NCBI GenBank assembly: GCA_039978075.1 | Contig: JBDWCA010000014.1 | Location: 1 to 64,000 of the forward strand | Origin: Anderseniella sp039978075 | Lineage (GTDB): Bacteria > Pseudomonadota > Alphaproteobacteria > Rhizobiales > Aestuariivirgaceae | Reading direction: 5' to 3' | Length of the DNA: 64,000 nucleotides | Shown here: positions 24,637 to 33,095 of the stretch, piece by piece | How positions within the stretch are numbered: position 1 is the first letter of the stretch | Layout of the letters: each line of letters opens with the position of its first letter | Notes under the pieces: generated by a model | What the model was told of the DNA's origin: nothing | The model's database searches: none | The model's input: only the letters and a program-made list of their open reading frames with translations | Program-made: the position numbers and the translations under genes

Positions 24637-26013
24637 TCAGGGTTGGCTGATTTGCCTGCTGAGAGACCGGGCAGTTTGCTTGGCGCTCTCATCACCTGCG
24701 TCGACAGCTTTGTTATACCAGTCAAGCGCCAGTTTTGAATCCGGCCGCAAGCCCTGTACACCCAATTGCGAGAATATCCGCGGATCGTAGGTAGAGCCGA
24801 TCCTGGCGGCGGCGAACCGATCGCCCTGCTGGAATGCATGCTGGTACAACTGACGAGCTGATACAATGTCGCCAAGCAGCAACAGTTTGTCGCCACGCTC
24901 AAGCAGAATGCTGACAGCCTTGCCGTTCTGGGAACGCAGCGGGGTTAGCAGACCTTCAGCGGTTTTCGCCTCGGTCAGATCGGAGCTACCCAGTGCCATT
25001 GACTTCGGTGGCACACTCAATGCGCTCTCAATGGCAGCATCGTCGGCAGCGGGCCTGGTTTCCACACGGGCTGCGGGAGCGGTTACGGATTTCGGTGCAG
25101 TAACCTGCGGTGACAGGCTGGCAACTTTTTGTTCCGTCTCCTGTTTTACCGTTTCGGCCGGCACCGCGATCAATTCGCTGGTTGCGGGAGCGGTTTGCGA
25201 CTTGTTCAGGTTATAGACGATCTTGGGCGCTGCGGGCATGGCTGTAGGTGCAACACGCACAAGCCTTTTGGCCGCTGGTTTGACGAAGTTCGGTGCAGGC
25301 CTGGCTGGCTGCTCGACTGCGGCAACAACCTGCTTTGGCGCAGCCTGCTTTTGAGGTTGGGGCGGAGCAACGGGCTCGCGAATCGGCTCAGCAGATGTTT
25401 CGATCTCCACTTCCTGTAGCCGGGGGACTTCAACTACCGGAATATCGACCACTTCTTCAACAGGTTGCTGCGGTTCTGCAGATGCCGATAGTGCAAGGGC
25501 TTCTGCATCCTGGAAGTGTGAGCTGGAAGATCCCACCAAGTCGACACCATCACCGGCCGCGGATGCGGTTTGTACACTTTGAAGGGCAGGGGCATCCAGA
25601 CTGTAGGACGAGAGAAATTTCCAGTCGTCGGCAGTTCTGTAGTAAAAAGCTCCCATACCGCTGGCACCAATGAACATCAGTGCGGTAGAGAATGCAAACC
25701 ACTTGCGGGCCTGCCGGTTGCGGTGAGCATCCAATTGGGCGCGACGATGTGCCATCACCGCCATCCGGTGCTCGAAAATCTCTTCGCGGGACCTGAATTT
25801 TGAAGCGCGTGCCGGGCGCTGTGCGGACATTGCCGCCTCGTCGCGCGCGTCATGCCGGGTTGCGCGTAAACCATGTTGTGAAGATGCCGAGGACGGATTG
25901 CTGTCATCCAGATTGGTTGCCTGATGATCGGTCCAGATCTCATCCCCGACATCGGCCAGGTCTAACCGCAGTGAATCCAGCTTACTTCGATTGTCGTCGG
26001 CTTTCTTGGTCAT
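24637..26013 (-). CDS. Membrane-anchored SEL1/TPR-repeat protein
   Basis: The 458-residue protein has a charged cytoplasmic N-terminus (about 1-105), a single membrane helix near 108-130 (WFAFSTALMFIGASGMGAFYY), a long proline/alanine/valine-rich linker (about 160-370, PQPQKQAAPKQVVAAVEQPA and similar), and C-terminal SEL1/TPR-like repeats (about 375-455; GDIVSARQLYQHAFQQGDRFAA and LALDWYNKAVDAGDESAKQT). GGGAAAATG-type ribosome binding context precedes the ATG. The linker could span the periplasm to place the repeats at the cell wall or outer membrane. It lies 78 bases downstream of the TAXI gene on the same strand, so they are probably one operon. Confidence 0.75.
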   Translation of the reverse strand: MTKKADDNRSKLDSLRLDLADVGDEIWTDHQATNLDDSNPSSASSQHGLRATRHDARDEAAMSAQRPARASKFRSREEIFEHRMAVMAHRRAQLDAHRNRQARKWFAFSTALMFIGASGMGAFYYRTADDWKFLSSYSLDAPALQSVQTASAAGDGVDLVGSSSSHFQDAEALALSASAEPQQPVEEVVDIPVVEVPRLQEVEIETSAEPIREPVAPPQPQKQAAPKQVVAAVEQPARPAPNFVKPAAKRLVRVAPTAMPAAPKIVYNLNKSQTAPATSELIAVPAETVKQETEQKVASLSPQVTAPKSVTAPAARVETRPAADDAAIESALSVPPKSMALGSSDLTEAKTAEGLLTPLRSQNGKAVSILLERGDKLLLLGDIVSARQLYQHAFQQGDRFAAARIGSTYDPRIFSQLGVQGLRPDSKLALDWYNKAVDAGDESAKQTARSLSRQISQP

Positions 26014-26091
26014 GATGTCATTTTCCCTGTTACGCGCGCGACCTCGTTGGATCGACTTAACTCACTGGCCGGGTTTTCCCGGCATACTGTG

Positions 26092-27231
26092 TTAGTTGGC
26101 CTTGGAAACTGTCTCATTCCATTGGATGAATTTGTTGAACAATATTTTCTGGTCAGACTGGCTGAGCGCGACCGTACGCCCTTGACTGGCGAGATAGGCC
26201 TGGAACGCTTCAAACAGTTTGCGCTGCCGCTTGGTCGGTGCTGATGCGGTTATCTTGGCCTTGTTTTGGGCCAGCCAGTTTTCGGCCACCGCGTATCTGC
26301 GCCAACCCGGCAGCTCGGCAGCCAGGTTCACCTCGCGCCATTTCTGATGTCTCGGCGCCTGCTGAAATTCTTCAAACCGCGCGAAGAAGCTTTCGATGAA
26401 CCGCTTTACGCGATAATAGCGACCCGTCTTCGGTTTCCAGTTGAAAACAGCCATGACGGCACCTACTGCAATGGTGTCAACCGGGCTGTCGACATCGACC
26501 AGACTGCCATAATCCTTCGAGTTGAGTTTCGCCGGAAGGTAACTTTGCTGGAGTTCAGCGGTGTATGGAACGGGTACGATGTGCAGGCCGGCATCCTTTT
26601 TAACGGAGGTAAAAATAGATGCCGGTTTACCGGCTACATAAACCATGGCGTCAAGCTCACCGGTGCGAACTTTCTCCAGAGCGTCTTCATAGCCGTGACT
26701 GGAAGGCGTGGCCTTAATTCTAAGTGCGCCGAACACTGTCTCCGACGTCATGTAGGTTCCCGAACCCTTGGCGCCGAAGTTCACTTTCTTGCCGCTGAGC
26801 TGCCTGATGTCGGTGATATCCCGGCGGGCAACCAGATGCAGTTCTTCATTGTAGAGCTTGGTGACATAGTTCACCCGGTTCTGAAGGTCGCCATAGACTT
26901 TCTTGTTCCGCAAATAAGTCAGAACGTCCGATTGAACGATGGCGATATCAACTCCGCGAAGATACAGCAGATCTTCGATGTTCTTGATTGAGCCTTTGCC
27001 GACAATGGGCAGTATTCGGAGGCTGTCGACCTCATCCAGTTCAGCCTGAAGATCAGCGGCAATCCGGATATAGGTTCCACCGATACCGCCTGAAATAACA
27101 CTTACCGTATCATTGTTTGCAGCCCGAACCTTATCAGAATGGGCTTGCCCAAACGCGGATCCGATTGGCGCAACACTAATGATTACAAGAGAAAACAATG
27201 CAGCAACTGCCGCAGAAAACAAACGATACAT
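26092..27231 (-). CDS. TAXI-family TRAP solute-binding protein, without TRAP membrane subunits nearby
   Basis: The 379-residue protein starts at ATG 27231 behind AAGGGG; the frame extends 27 codons upstream without support. A signal peptide ends near residue 28 (ALFSLVIISVAPIGSAFGQA). The mature domain has TAXI features: SVISGGIGGTYIRIAADL near the N-terminus, GVDIAIVQSDVLTYL, LSGKKVNFGAKGSGTYMT and GELDAMVYVAGKP. The C-terminal about 90 residues (RFIESFFARFEEFQQAPRHQ through the end) are longer than a minimal TAXI domain. No DctQ/DctM genes adjoin; the neighbour is a SEL1-repeat membrane protein. It may signal rather than transport, or use a remote membrane component. Confidence 0.85.
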   Translation of the reverse strand: MYRLFSAAVAALFSLVIISVAPIGSAFGQAHSDKVRAANNDTVSVISGGIGGTYIRIAADLQAELDEVDSLRILPIVGKGSIKNIEDLLYLRGVDIAIVQSDVLTYLRNKKVYGDLQNRVNYVTKLYNEELHLVARRDITDIRQLSGKKVNFGAKGSGTYMTSETVFGALRIKATPSSHGYEDALEKVRTGELDAMVYVAGKPASIFTSVKKDAGLHIVPVPYTAELQQSYLPAKLNSKDYGSLVDVDSPVDTIAVGAVMAVFNWKPKTGRYYRVKRFIESFFARFEEFQQAPRHQKWREVNLAAELPGWRRYAVAENWLAQNKAKITASAPTKRQRKLFEAFQAYLASQGRTVALSQSDQKILFNKFIQWNETVSKAN

Positions 27232-27275
27232 ATGACCCCTTTGCCCGGCGTAAACACCAGGACTTTGGGTAAGAC

Positions 27276-27295
27276 TGTACGTACGGATACGTACA
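27276..27295. promoter_or_regulatory. Palindromic site upstream of the TAXI gene
   Basis: TGTACGTA-CGGA-TACGTACA is a perfect 8+8 inverted repeat with a 4-base spacer, 45 bases upstream of the TAXI start codon. Position and symmetry fit an operator for a dimeric regulator that is not identified in this window. Confidence 0.55.
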
Positions 27296-27453
27296 CTTAC
27301 ACGCCGTGCCATCCCATTTTCAGAGTGCAGATTGTGGGGTTCGAATCAGGTTTAAACGAGTAAAGAATCGGGTAAAATTATGTTCGTATGCTGGCGATTA
27401 TGTGGCGACGTTAACTTATCAACACAATAGGATTCTTACCTTGCGTGCACTAA

Positions 27454-27521
27454 TTTGCGCCGCGTTCGGGAAGTCCGTGTACTGTTCTGGCCTGATAGTA
27501 CAGTCTTTGAATCGGCGCAAA
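27454..27521. repeat. Nested inverted repeats
   Basis: Outer arms TTTGCGCCG (27454-27462) and CGGCGCAAA (27513-27521) are perfect. Inside them TGTACT (27478-27483) and AGTACA (27497-27502) are also perfect. The structure could fold as RNA on either strand or be a composite operator. Confidence 0.4.
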
Positions 27522-27736
27522 GTGAGTCCAAAAAAAGGCCAAATATGGCCATTTGAATAGCCGGCATTACCAAACCCGTGACAATTTATATTGCTTAACC
27601 ATGTTTAAGGTGATCGGCGTGAAAACCCGCCTCAAGCCCAGATGTGTTTCCGATTTGAAGGCGAGTGCCCGGGAATCTAACCGCGCAGACAGAAATATCA
27701 GAAGATTTACGTCGCCCGACCTTAATGTCCGGCGCG

Positions 27737-27759
27737 CGGTTTTGATTTTGTCAAAACCG
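27737..27759 (+). promoter_or_regulatory. Hairpin upstream of the GlsB-like gene
   Basis: CGGTTTTGA (27737-27745) and TCAAAACCG (27751-27759) form a perfect 9-base-pair stem with a TTTTG loop, 45 bases before the start codon. There is no T-run after it, so it is not a standard terminator. Confidence 0.45.
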
Positions 27760-27803
27760 GAATCGCCCTAGAATACATTCTGGAACAAATGGAGACAGCT
27801 ATT

Positions 27804-28058
27804 ATGGGAATCGAAAGTCTTTTGGTCTTGCTGCTGATCGGCGCTGTTGCGGGCTGGCTGGCGGGCCTGATCATGAAGGGATACGGCTTTGGCCTGATCG
27901 GCAATATTGTAGTCGGTATCGTGGGGGCATTCGTCGCCGGGCTGGTCTTTCCGGCGATCGGTGTCTCTCTCGGCAGTGGCATCATCGCGTCGATAATTCA
28001 CGCCACGATTGGTGCCGTCATCCTGCTGTTTTTGATCGGCCTGATCAAAAGGGCCTGA
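27804..28058 (+). CDS. GlsB/YeaQ/YmgE-family stress-associated membrane protein
   Basis: The 84-residue protein is almost entirely hydrophobic with three predicted membrane helices. It shows the family pattern of glycine-rich helices: LLLIGAVAGWLAGLIMKGYGFG, then LIGNIVVGIVGAFVAGLVFP, and a final helix IIASIIHATIGAVILLFLIGLI. Length and layout match the transglycosylase-associated/GlsB family, linked to envelope stress in several bacteria though biochemically undefined. ATG 27804 has GGAGAC upstream; an ATG five codons earlier lies over that ribosome binding site. Confidence 0.9.
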   Translation: MGIESLLVLLLIGAVAGWLAGLIMKGYGFGLIGNIVVGIVGAFVAGLVFPAIGVSLGSGIIASIIHATIGAVILLFLIGLIKRA

Positions 28059-28259
28059 TCTTGCTGGAACCCAGAACCTGTATAACTTCCGGTTCCCGGA
28101 AATGCTGACAGGCAAATTGGAAAACCGGTTTTAACGCAGGCCGTGCAGTCCACAAGCTCGGCCGTTATGTGATTGATGTCTGGCGGCAATCTTTCAAGAA
28201 GACTTGTATTTGCAGTCAATTGACGCAAAAGTCCGTTCGCGTCAAACTTTCGGAGTCGA

Positions 28260-31200
28260 TTGATCTTGACGCATCTGCGCCCCGTTGTCCGCGCGGCGCG
28301 TCCTAATTTCCCGGGGGAGATTGGATTTGTTCTTGTGATCAGTTTTCGCGGCGGTTTCTGGCCCTTTTTAGCGGTATTCCTGTGGATTTCCTGTATCGGA
28401 CCTGTCTCAGCACAGGAATTCGATCCTTTTGATCCTTCGGCGGACTTGAAAAAAGTCGAAGATGAGTATCGCAAGGAAAAGGAAAAATATGACAATGCGA
28501 CAGAGAACGAGCGCGTTGAAATGGATTCGTTCATGCAGGCATTTCGCCTAGTACTCAAAGAGCGTGGCAGCAAGCTAGATAAAAAAGGTAATCTTGTTGG
28601 AGATGGTGCGTCAGCAGCTGAGAGAGACAAACGACAACCTGCAGGTGAAACGGGCAAGCAGACGAAAACCGCGGATACAGGTTTCCGGTTCGGTGGTCTG
28701 AAGTTTGGAGACCCGGCAGACAAAACGGTAAAGAAAAAGGCTCATGGCCAGGGAGCTTCCTGGTTCGTCATATGCATAGATATTGACATTTCCGCTGGCA
28801 CAGCAGGTTTTGAAGGCAGCCTTCGTGATTTGAAACTACTCGCCTACGCTCACGCAATGACGGAGGAAGGAACCGTTGAGGGGCTAAAAACTGCAGCTCA
28901 TGAACTTGAACATATCAAACAGTACAAACATGCTTGGGAAAATTCGCATGTCGGACTGAGGGAAGACTTTTCGGTATCCGGAAAGACCCATGACGAAGTA
29001 AAAACTGCTGCCAGGGACATTGTCGACAAGTGGTTCGGCCCCGGCTTCAACAAACATTTTTCGGGTACTGCCAGTAAGGACAAGGTTGTTGAGAAGTTCA
29101 AGCGCGTTACCGGCATGGGCCCCAAGGAAGTAACCAGATCCACTGAATATGAACCTGAGATTGCGGAGAAAGAATTTGGCGATGAATTCAAGGGCGATCC
29201 TGAAAAGGCAAAGGAAGAAATTGACAAAAGAAATGCGGGTCTGAAAACCACGAAGGAACTTGCCGTTCTGCCGCATACACATACGGTCGCCAACAACAAT
29301 GTTCGGGTTAAGATCCGCCTGTTCGAGGATGGCAAACAGGTTGCCCTGCTTGACCCAGTTCCCGTCCCGTTACCAGATCGGCCAGTCGAGCATGGATTCG
29401 CCGTTTCCTATGACGATCCAAATCTCTGTGTTGCGTCTGTCTTCTATGCGAATGGCAGGCAAATTCTTGACAGCGAAAACCGGAATCTTATTGCCATCAC
29501 TCCGCCTTCGGTCGGGCTGATAGAAACACCGCCGAACGAAATTCCGGACTGTTTTGCTGCGCCTCGTCTGACGAGTGTTCCCGGTCGGCCGGCTGTGACT
29601 ACGCCTGCGCCCACGCCGACACCACCAACATCTGAACCACCGGCTACCACGGAAAAGCAACCTCAGACTGAGACGAAAACCACTGAAGAAGATCAACCTG
29701 ACGACGCGCCAGAACTGGGGCTGGTCAAAGCGCAGGAAACCTTGGTTTCCCTGATCCTTGTCAATGAAGACGATGGCCAGCCGCTTGAGGGCGCCACGAT
29801 CAGGTTGCTGGCTGCAGAGCCTGATCTGCCGAGCGGCAATACCCCGGATGCAAATCTCACTGATGCTGAAAACTATGCAGCGGATGTTGAAGGTACCGAG
29901 TTGGGCGATGACGGGCAGCTTCTGCTGTCATTGGCACCGCAAGAAGATGACGATCTGGCCGGCATCAAGCTGACCGAAATTCCAGAAGAGCAGACCGGGA
30001 CTGATGCGGCACCCGCAGATAAACCTGCGGCCACCAGGACAGCTCGGGTTGCCAGGCAAAACCCGCAGCTGGTTGTTGCGACGGCGGCCGACTGGACACG
30101 CCTGCCGGTGCGGCTGGCTCCGCAAGGCGCCAAGATATGCGTCAACCGAAATTTCCGCATAGGCGACAGCAACATTCATGTTGTCAGTCTGCCCGGGCAG
30201 TTTGTCGATGAGTTCACCCGCAACGCCAACAGCTGGGAGCAAACGGAGTTTGTTGAAGCCGATCCGTGCCGCAACAAGGAAGACGGCAAGGACCCGCTGT
30301 ATGAGAGTTCGGGATTGTGGGGTCAGAAATTCGACAACCAATGGGCCATCAAGCGGGTTGGATTTGAGGAGGAGAAACTTCCCCAGTGGCTGAAAAAGCC
30401 GACAACTGCCAAAGACGTTACTGTTGCCGTCATTGATACCGGCCTGGACTGGTATCACCCGGATATTTCGCACGACAAGATATGGACCAACCCAAACGAA
30501 GTGCAGGGCAATGGTATCGACGACGACAAAAACGGCTATATTGATGACATTGTCGGATGGAATTTCGTTCGCAACAGAAACAAGCCCTGGGATTATGATG
30601 GTCATGGCACATTCGTAACCGGTGTCATTGCGGCAGCGCAGAGCAATGGCATCGGCATTTCAGGCATCAGTTCGTCGGCGAAGATCATGCCGTTGAAGGC
30701 GCTTGATGCCTTTGGCCGGGGCTATGCCTCGATGGCTGCGGAGGCAATAAACTACGCAGCAGAACATGACGCACGCATCATCAATCTGAGCCTGGGCGGC
30801 AGGACGCTGACCAAAGTCGAGCAACTCGCTGTTGATCATGCCCGCAGCAAAGGCGCGATCGTGGTTGTCGCGGCAGGCAACTCGGGACAGTCGGTGGCTG
30901 ACTTTTCACCCGCCGGTCTGCGCGGCGTCGTGACCGTTACTGCGACTGACCGCAAGGACAAGCGGGCAGGGTTTTCCAACTGGGGGCCGTTGGTCGATAT
31001 TGCAGCACCCGGTGTGGACGTGTTGAGCCTTCGGGCTCGGCGCACGGATCTTCTGTCTCTCATTCGCGGTGTCAAATACAAACGTGGCGAAGGTATTCTG
31101 GGAGAAGACCGGTCTTACTACCGGGCCAGTGGTACATCGTTTGCCGCGCCAATTGTAACCGGCACGATCACCGAACTACTGGCAGGCAATCCGGAACTCA

Positions 31201-31628
31201 CAGCCGATCAGGCAACCCGCATGGTACTGCATTCAGCACGCGATATCGAAACGCCCGGCGTCGACAATTACACCGGCTATGGTCTTCTGGATGCGACGGC
31301 GGCTCTGGCGGCGGATCCCGACTATTTCAATGAAAGCCGGATAAGGGGTGTCAAGGTGATTACCCGGGGCGGCAAGCCGGTCCTGCGGGTTCTCGGCACG
31401 ACCGATGCCGATGATTTCAAGGATGCGGTCATCCGGCTTGGCAAGGGAACAGAGCCGAAAAAATGGCTCGAGGTGAACAGGAAGATACTGAAGCCGGTGG
31501 ATGACGGCGTGCTGATGGAATTGCCGGCCAGCGTTTTCAAGGGAGCAAGGCAGTGGACGATCAGGCTGATCACCCGGCACAAGAACGGGGCTGAACGCGA
31601 AGCACGTTTCAGCCTGAAACTCGGATAG
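28260..31628 (+). CDS. Large secreted subtilisin-like (S8) protease with an additional N-terminal HEXXH motif
   Basis: The 1122-residue product has a hydrophobic export signal at about 25-50 (PFLAVFLWISCIGPVSAQ). The subtilase domain is C-terminal (about 715-1030). Catalytic residues are D726 in VIDTGLD, H782 in DGHGTFVTGV, N874 in AAGNSG and S960 in SGTSFAAP. Near the N-terminus H214ELEH218 gives a perfect zinc-metalloprotease HEXXH motif inside TAAHELEHIKQY. A Pro/Thr/Glu-rich linker (about 445-490) joins the halves, and a short repeat resembling a carboxypeptidase regulatory domain (NEDDGQPLEGATIRLL) follows. TTG 28260 or TTG 28266 has GGAG upstream; GTG 28335 would give a more compact signal peptide. 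The secreted protein at 31774 lies 145 bases downstream. Substrates are unknown. Confidence 0.88.
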   Translation: MILTHLRPVVRAARPNFPGEIGFVLVISFRGGFWPFLAVFLWISCIGPVSAQEFDPFDPSADLKKVEDEYRKEKEKYDNATENERVEMDSFMQAFRLVLKERGSKLDKKGNLVGDGASAAERDKRQPAGETGKQTKTADTGFRFGGLKFGDPADKTVKKKAHGQGASWFVICIDIDISAGTAGFEGSLRDLKLLAYAHAMTEEGTVEGLKTAAHELEHIKQYKHAWENSHVGLREDFSVSGKTHDEVKTAARDIVDKWFGPGFNKHFSGTASKDKVVEKFKRVTGMGPKEVTRSTEYEPEIAEKEFGDEFKGDPEKAKEEIDKRNAGLKTTKELAVLPHTHTVANNNVRVKIRLFEDGKQVALLDPVPVPLPDRPVEHGFAVSYDDPNLCVASVFYANGRQILDSENRNLIAITPPSVGLIETPPNEIPDCFAAPRLTSVPGRPAVTTPAPTPTPPTSEPPATTEKQPQTETKTTEEDQPDDAPELGLVKAQETLVSLILVNEDDGQPLEGATIRLLAAEPDLPSGNTPDANLTDAENYAADVEGTELGDDGQLLLSLAPQEDDDLAGIKLTEIPEEQTGTDAAPADKPAATRTARVARQNPQLVVATAADWTRLPVRLAPQGAKICVNRNFRIGDSNIHVVSLPGQFVDEFTRNANSWEQTEFVEADPCRNKEDGKDPLYESSGLWGQKFDNQWAIKRVGFEEEKLPQWLKKPTTAKDVTVAVIDTGLDWYHPDISHDKIWTNPNEVQGNGIDDDKNGYIDDIVGWNFVRNRNKPWDYDGHGTFVTGVIAAAQSNGIGISGISSSAKIMPLKALDAFGRGYASMAAEAINYAAEHDARIINLSLGGRTLTKVEQLAVDHARSKGAIVVVAAGNSGQSVADFSPAGLRGVVTVTATDRKDKRAGFSNWGPLVDIAAPGVDVLSLRARRTDLLSLIRGVKYKRGEGILGEDRSYYRASGTSFAAPIVTGTITELLAGNPELTADQATRMVLHSARDIETPGVDNYTGYGLLDATAALAADPDYFNESRIRGVKVITRGGKPVLRVLGTTDADDFKDAVIRLGKGTEPKKWLEVNRKILKPVDDGVLMELPASVFKGARQWTIRLITRHKNGAEREARFSLKLG

Positions 31629-31658
31629 CGAACATGCAGGGGTGATATCGTAGTGCAG

Positions 31659-31682
31659 CACGGGTTCTATCGAACCCATAAA
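31659..31682. repeat. Inverted-repeat element, copy 1 (shared with 34540-34563)
   Basis: CACGGGTTC, four variable bases, GAACCC and ATAAA. The GGGTTC/GAACCC arms (31662-31667, 31672-31677) are perfect. The same arrangement with the same spacing occurs upstream of the sulfite-oxidase-like gene. It lies 30 bases after the protease stop. Confidence 0.45.
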
Positions 31683-31704
31683 GTTGCTCTACTACTTGGG
31701 AAGC

Positions 31705-31752
31705 GATCAGGTTCATGACTTTTGGTTGATTCAACCAGAAGTCATCCTGATC
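31705..31752 (+). promoter_or_regulatory. Long imperfect hairpin upstream of the secreted partner gene
   Basis: Fifteen-base arms at 31715-31729 and 31731-31745 pair with one mismatch. They extend through GATCAGG (31705-31711) and CCTGATC (31746-31752) with a 3-base bulge, giving about 22 paired positions. The structure ends 21 bases before the start codon and could hide or time the ribosome binding site CAGGAG. Confidence 0.5.
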
Positions 31753-31773
31753 AGGTTAAAACAGGAGTTGGTC

Positions 31774-33054
31774 ATGGTGAAACAATACGGTCTTTCATGG
31801 GCTCTGGCGATCTCGATGGGCATGGCCATGGTGACACCGGCACATGCGGTGATTGTTGATATCGATATTGAAACCCAGGGCGAGCCGGTTCCCGGCGCAT
31901 CGATTTCGTTTCGCACACCTGACGGCAAGGATGTACCGGACATTCAGGTGACCGCCGTTCCCGAAGAGCCTGAAGAGGTCGAAGAAGATGAACCTGGCCG
32001 GGTGGTTGAACTGGACATTCCGCCAGTGCGCGTGGGCGAGGAAAAACCTGAGAGCGAGCGTCCTGAAAAGGAAAGGGAGCCACAAGGCGAATCCAGACCC
32101 GACGAGCCCGGCAAACCGAGACCTGGACGCCATCGGGTCGAATTGCCGGATGAACTGGTTGGCCGCGACCTGGTTGTGGTGGTGACCAAGGGTGACGAAG
32201 TGGTGAAGCGGAATCCGGTCAAAATTGAGCAGGACACATCGCGTATTGCGGTTGAGGCCTATGACCCGGTTGATGCAAAGCTGTCGATCAAACTGGCACA
32301 GGGCAAGAAGTGTCGCCGCGGCAAGACCTGCAACTACCAGCTTGAAGTGCAGAATGAGGGAACAGGTATTTACAAGGGCCCGTTGTTTCTGACCGGCGTG
32401 TTGCACGGCACGGTGAGCGGTCCCGGGGAAAAAGACGGCTGGCAGTGTGTCTACAGTGGTCGCGGCAAACAGATTTGCCATAATCGGGTGGCACTTCAGC
32501 CGGGCGCAAAACAATCCTGGTCGCTTGGCGCAAGGTTGCCACGGCGAATGTCGCAACGGTCTTCCAATTGCCTGGAGATCAATGTGTTCGATCAAGAGGC
32601 AACCGGCCGGGTCAACCCACTTTTGATGGCCGTGCAGCTGGGGCTGGCCGGCCGGGGGCTGAAAGTCGGGCGACCTGACGGTATCAACGGTCCGAAGACG
32701 GAAGCTGCGCTGCGGCAGTTTACCGAACAGGCCGACTATGAAGGCAACGATGATCTGAACGACGTGTTCACGGCGCTTTACGGATTGTCTCCTGCGCGGC
32801 TGAGCCGCCTGGGAATGTCCACTGGCAAGCATTGCAGGCGGGTTGCCCTGTTCGCGGCACCAAAACGGAAAAAAAGGATATCCAAGGCCAAGCGTCGCAG
32901 ACCGCAATACCGCGATGACGATGATTTTGACGACTACGACGACTATGATGACTACGACCGGGGCAGAGATATCGGTATTGGCATTGGTCTTGGCCTGTTG
33001 AACCACGGCTTGCATCGCGGTCGTGGGCACCGGCGTGGTCAAAGATATGACTGA
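31774..33054 (+). CDS. Secreted protein with a peptidoglycan-binding-like domain and an acidic/basic low-complexity tail
   Basis: The 426-residue protein starts at ATG 31774 behind CAGGAG and has a signal peptide ending in AHA near residue 25. The N-terminal part (IDIETQGEPVPGASISFRTP) resembles a carboxypeptidase-regulatory-like fold, followed by a Glu/Pro-rich stretch (about 55-115). A middle beta-rich region carries paired cysteines (KKCRRGKTCNYQLEV and WQCVYSGRGKQICHN). At about 285-320, GLKVGRPDGINGPKTEAALR is a PG_binding_1-like motif. The C-terminus has KRKKRISKAKRRR, then an Asp/Tyr repeat (DDYDDYDDYD) and a Gly/His/Arg tail. Its position and shared style with the protease at 28260 suggest a cell-wall or surface partner. 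No enzymatic motif is seen. Confidence 0.75.
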   Translation: MVKQYGLSWALAISMGMAMVTPAHAVIVDIDIETQGEPVPGASISFRTPDGKDVPDIQVTAVPEEPEEVEEDEPGRVVELDIPPVRVGEEKPESERPEKEREPQGESRPDEPGKPRPGRHRVELPDELVGRDLVVVVTKGDEVVKRNPVKIEQDTSRIAVEAYDPVDAKLSIKLAQGKKCRRGKTCNYQLEVQNEGTGIYKGPLFLTGVLHGTVSGPGEKDGWQCVYSGRGKQICHNRVALQPGAKQSWSLGARLPRRMSQRSSNCLEINVFDQEATGRVNPLLMAVQLGLAGRGLKVGRPDGINGPKTEAALRQFTEQADYEGNDDLNDVFTALYGLSPARLSRLGMSTGKHCRRVALFAAPKRKKRISKAKRRRPQYRDDDDFDDYDDYDDYDRGRDIGIGIGLGLLNHGLHRGRGHRRGQRYD

Positions 33055-33095
33055 TTGAGAGGGACCGGAAAGAAAGTACCTCGGACAATGCTGGC

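Larger units (their letters stand above)
27232..27803. other. 572-base intergenic region rich in inverted repeats
   Basis: No convincing gene is present between the TAXI gene and the GlsB-like gene. The longest frame (27553-27771) has no ribosome binding site. The stretch holds a strong palindrome near the TAXI start (27276-27295), nested inverted repeats at 27454-27521, GGCCA-AATA-TGGCC at 27537-27550 with a run of A to its left (which reads as a short stem plus T-run on the minus strand), and a 9-base-pair hairpin at 27737-27759. Confidence 0.5.

Noticed and set aside
27330..27350. GGTTCGAATC, like a tRNA T-arm
   Set aside because: The flanking bases do not form the five-base-pair T-stem and no acceptor or anticodon arm can be drawn around it, so it is not a tRNA.
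32920..32963. Tandem GAC/TAC/GAT codon repeats as a microsatellite or mobile repeat
   Set aside because: The repeats are in frame inside the secreted protein and encode an Asp/Tyr low-complexity segment; there is no sign of a mobile element.
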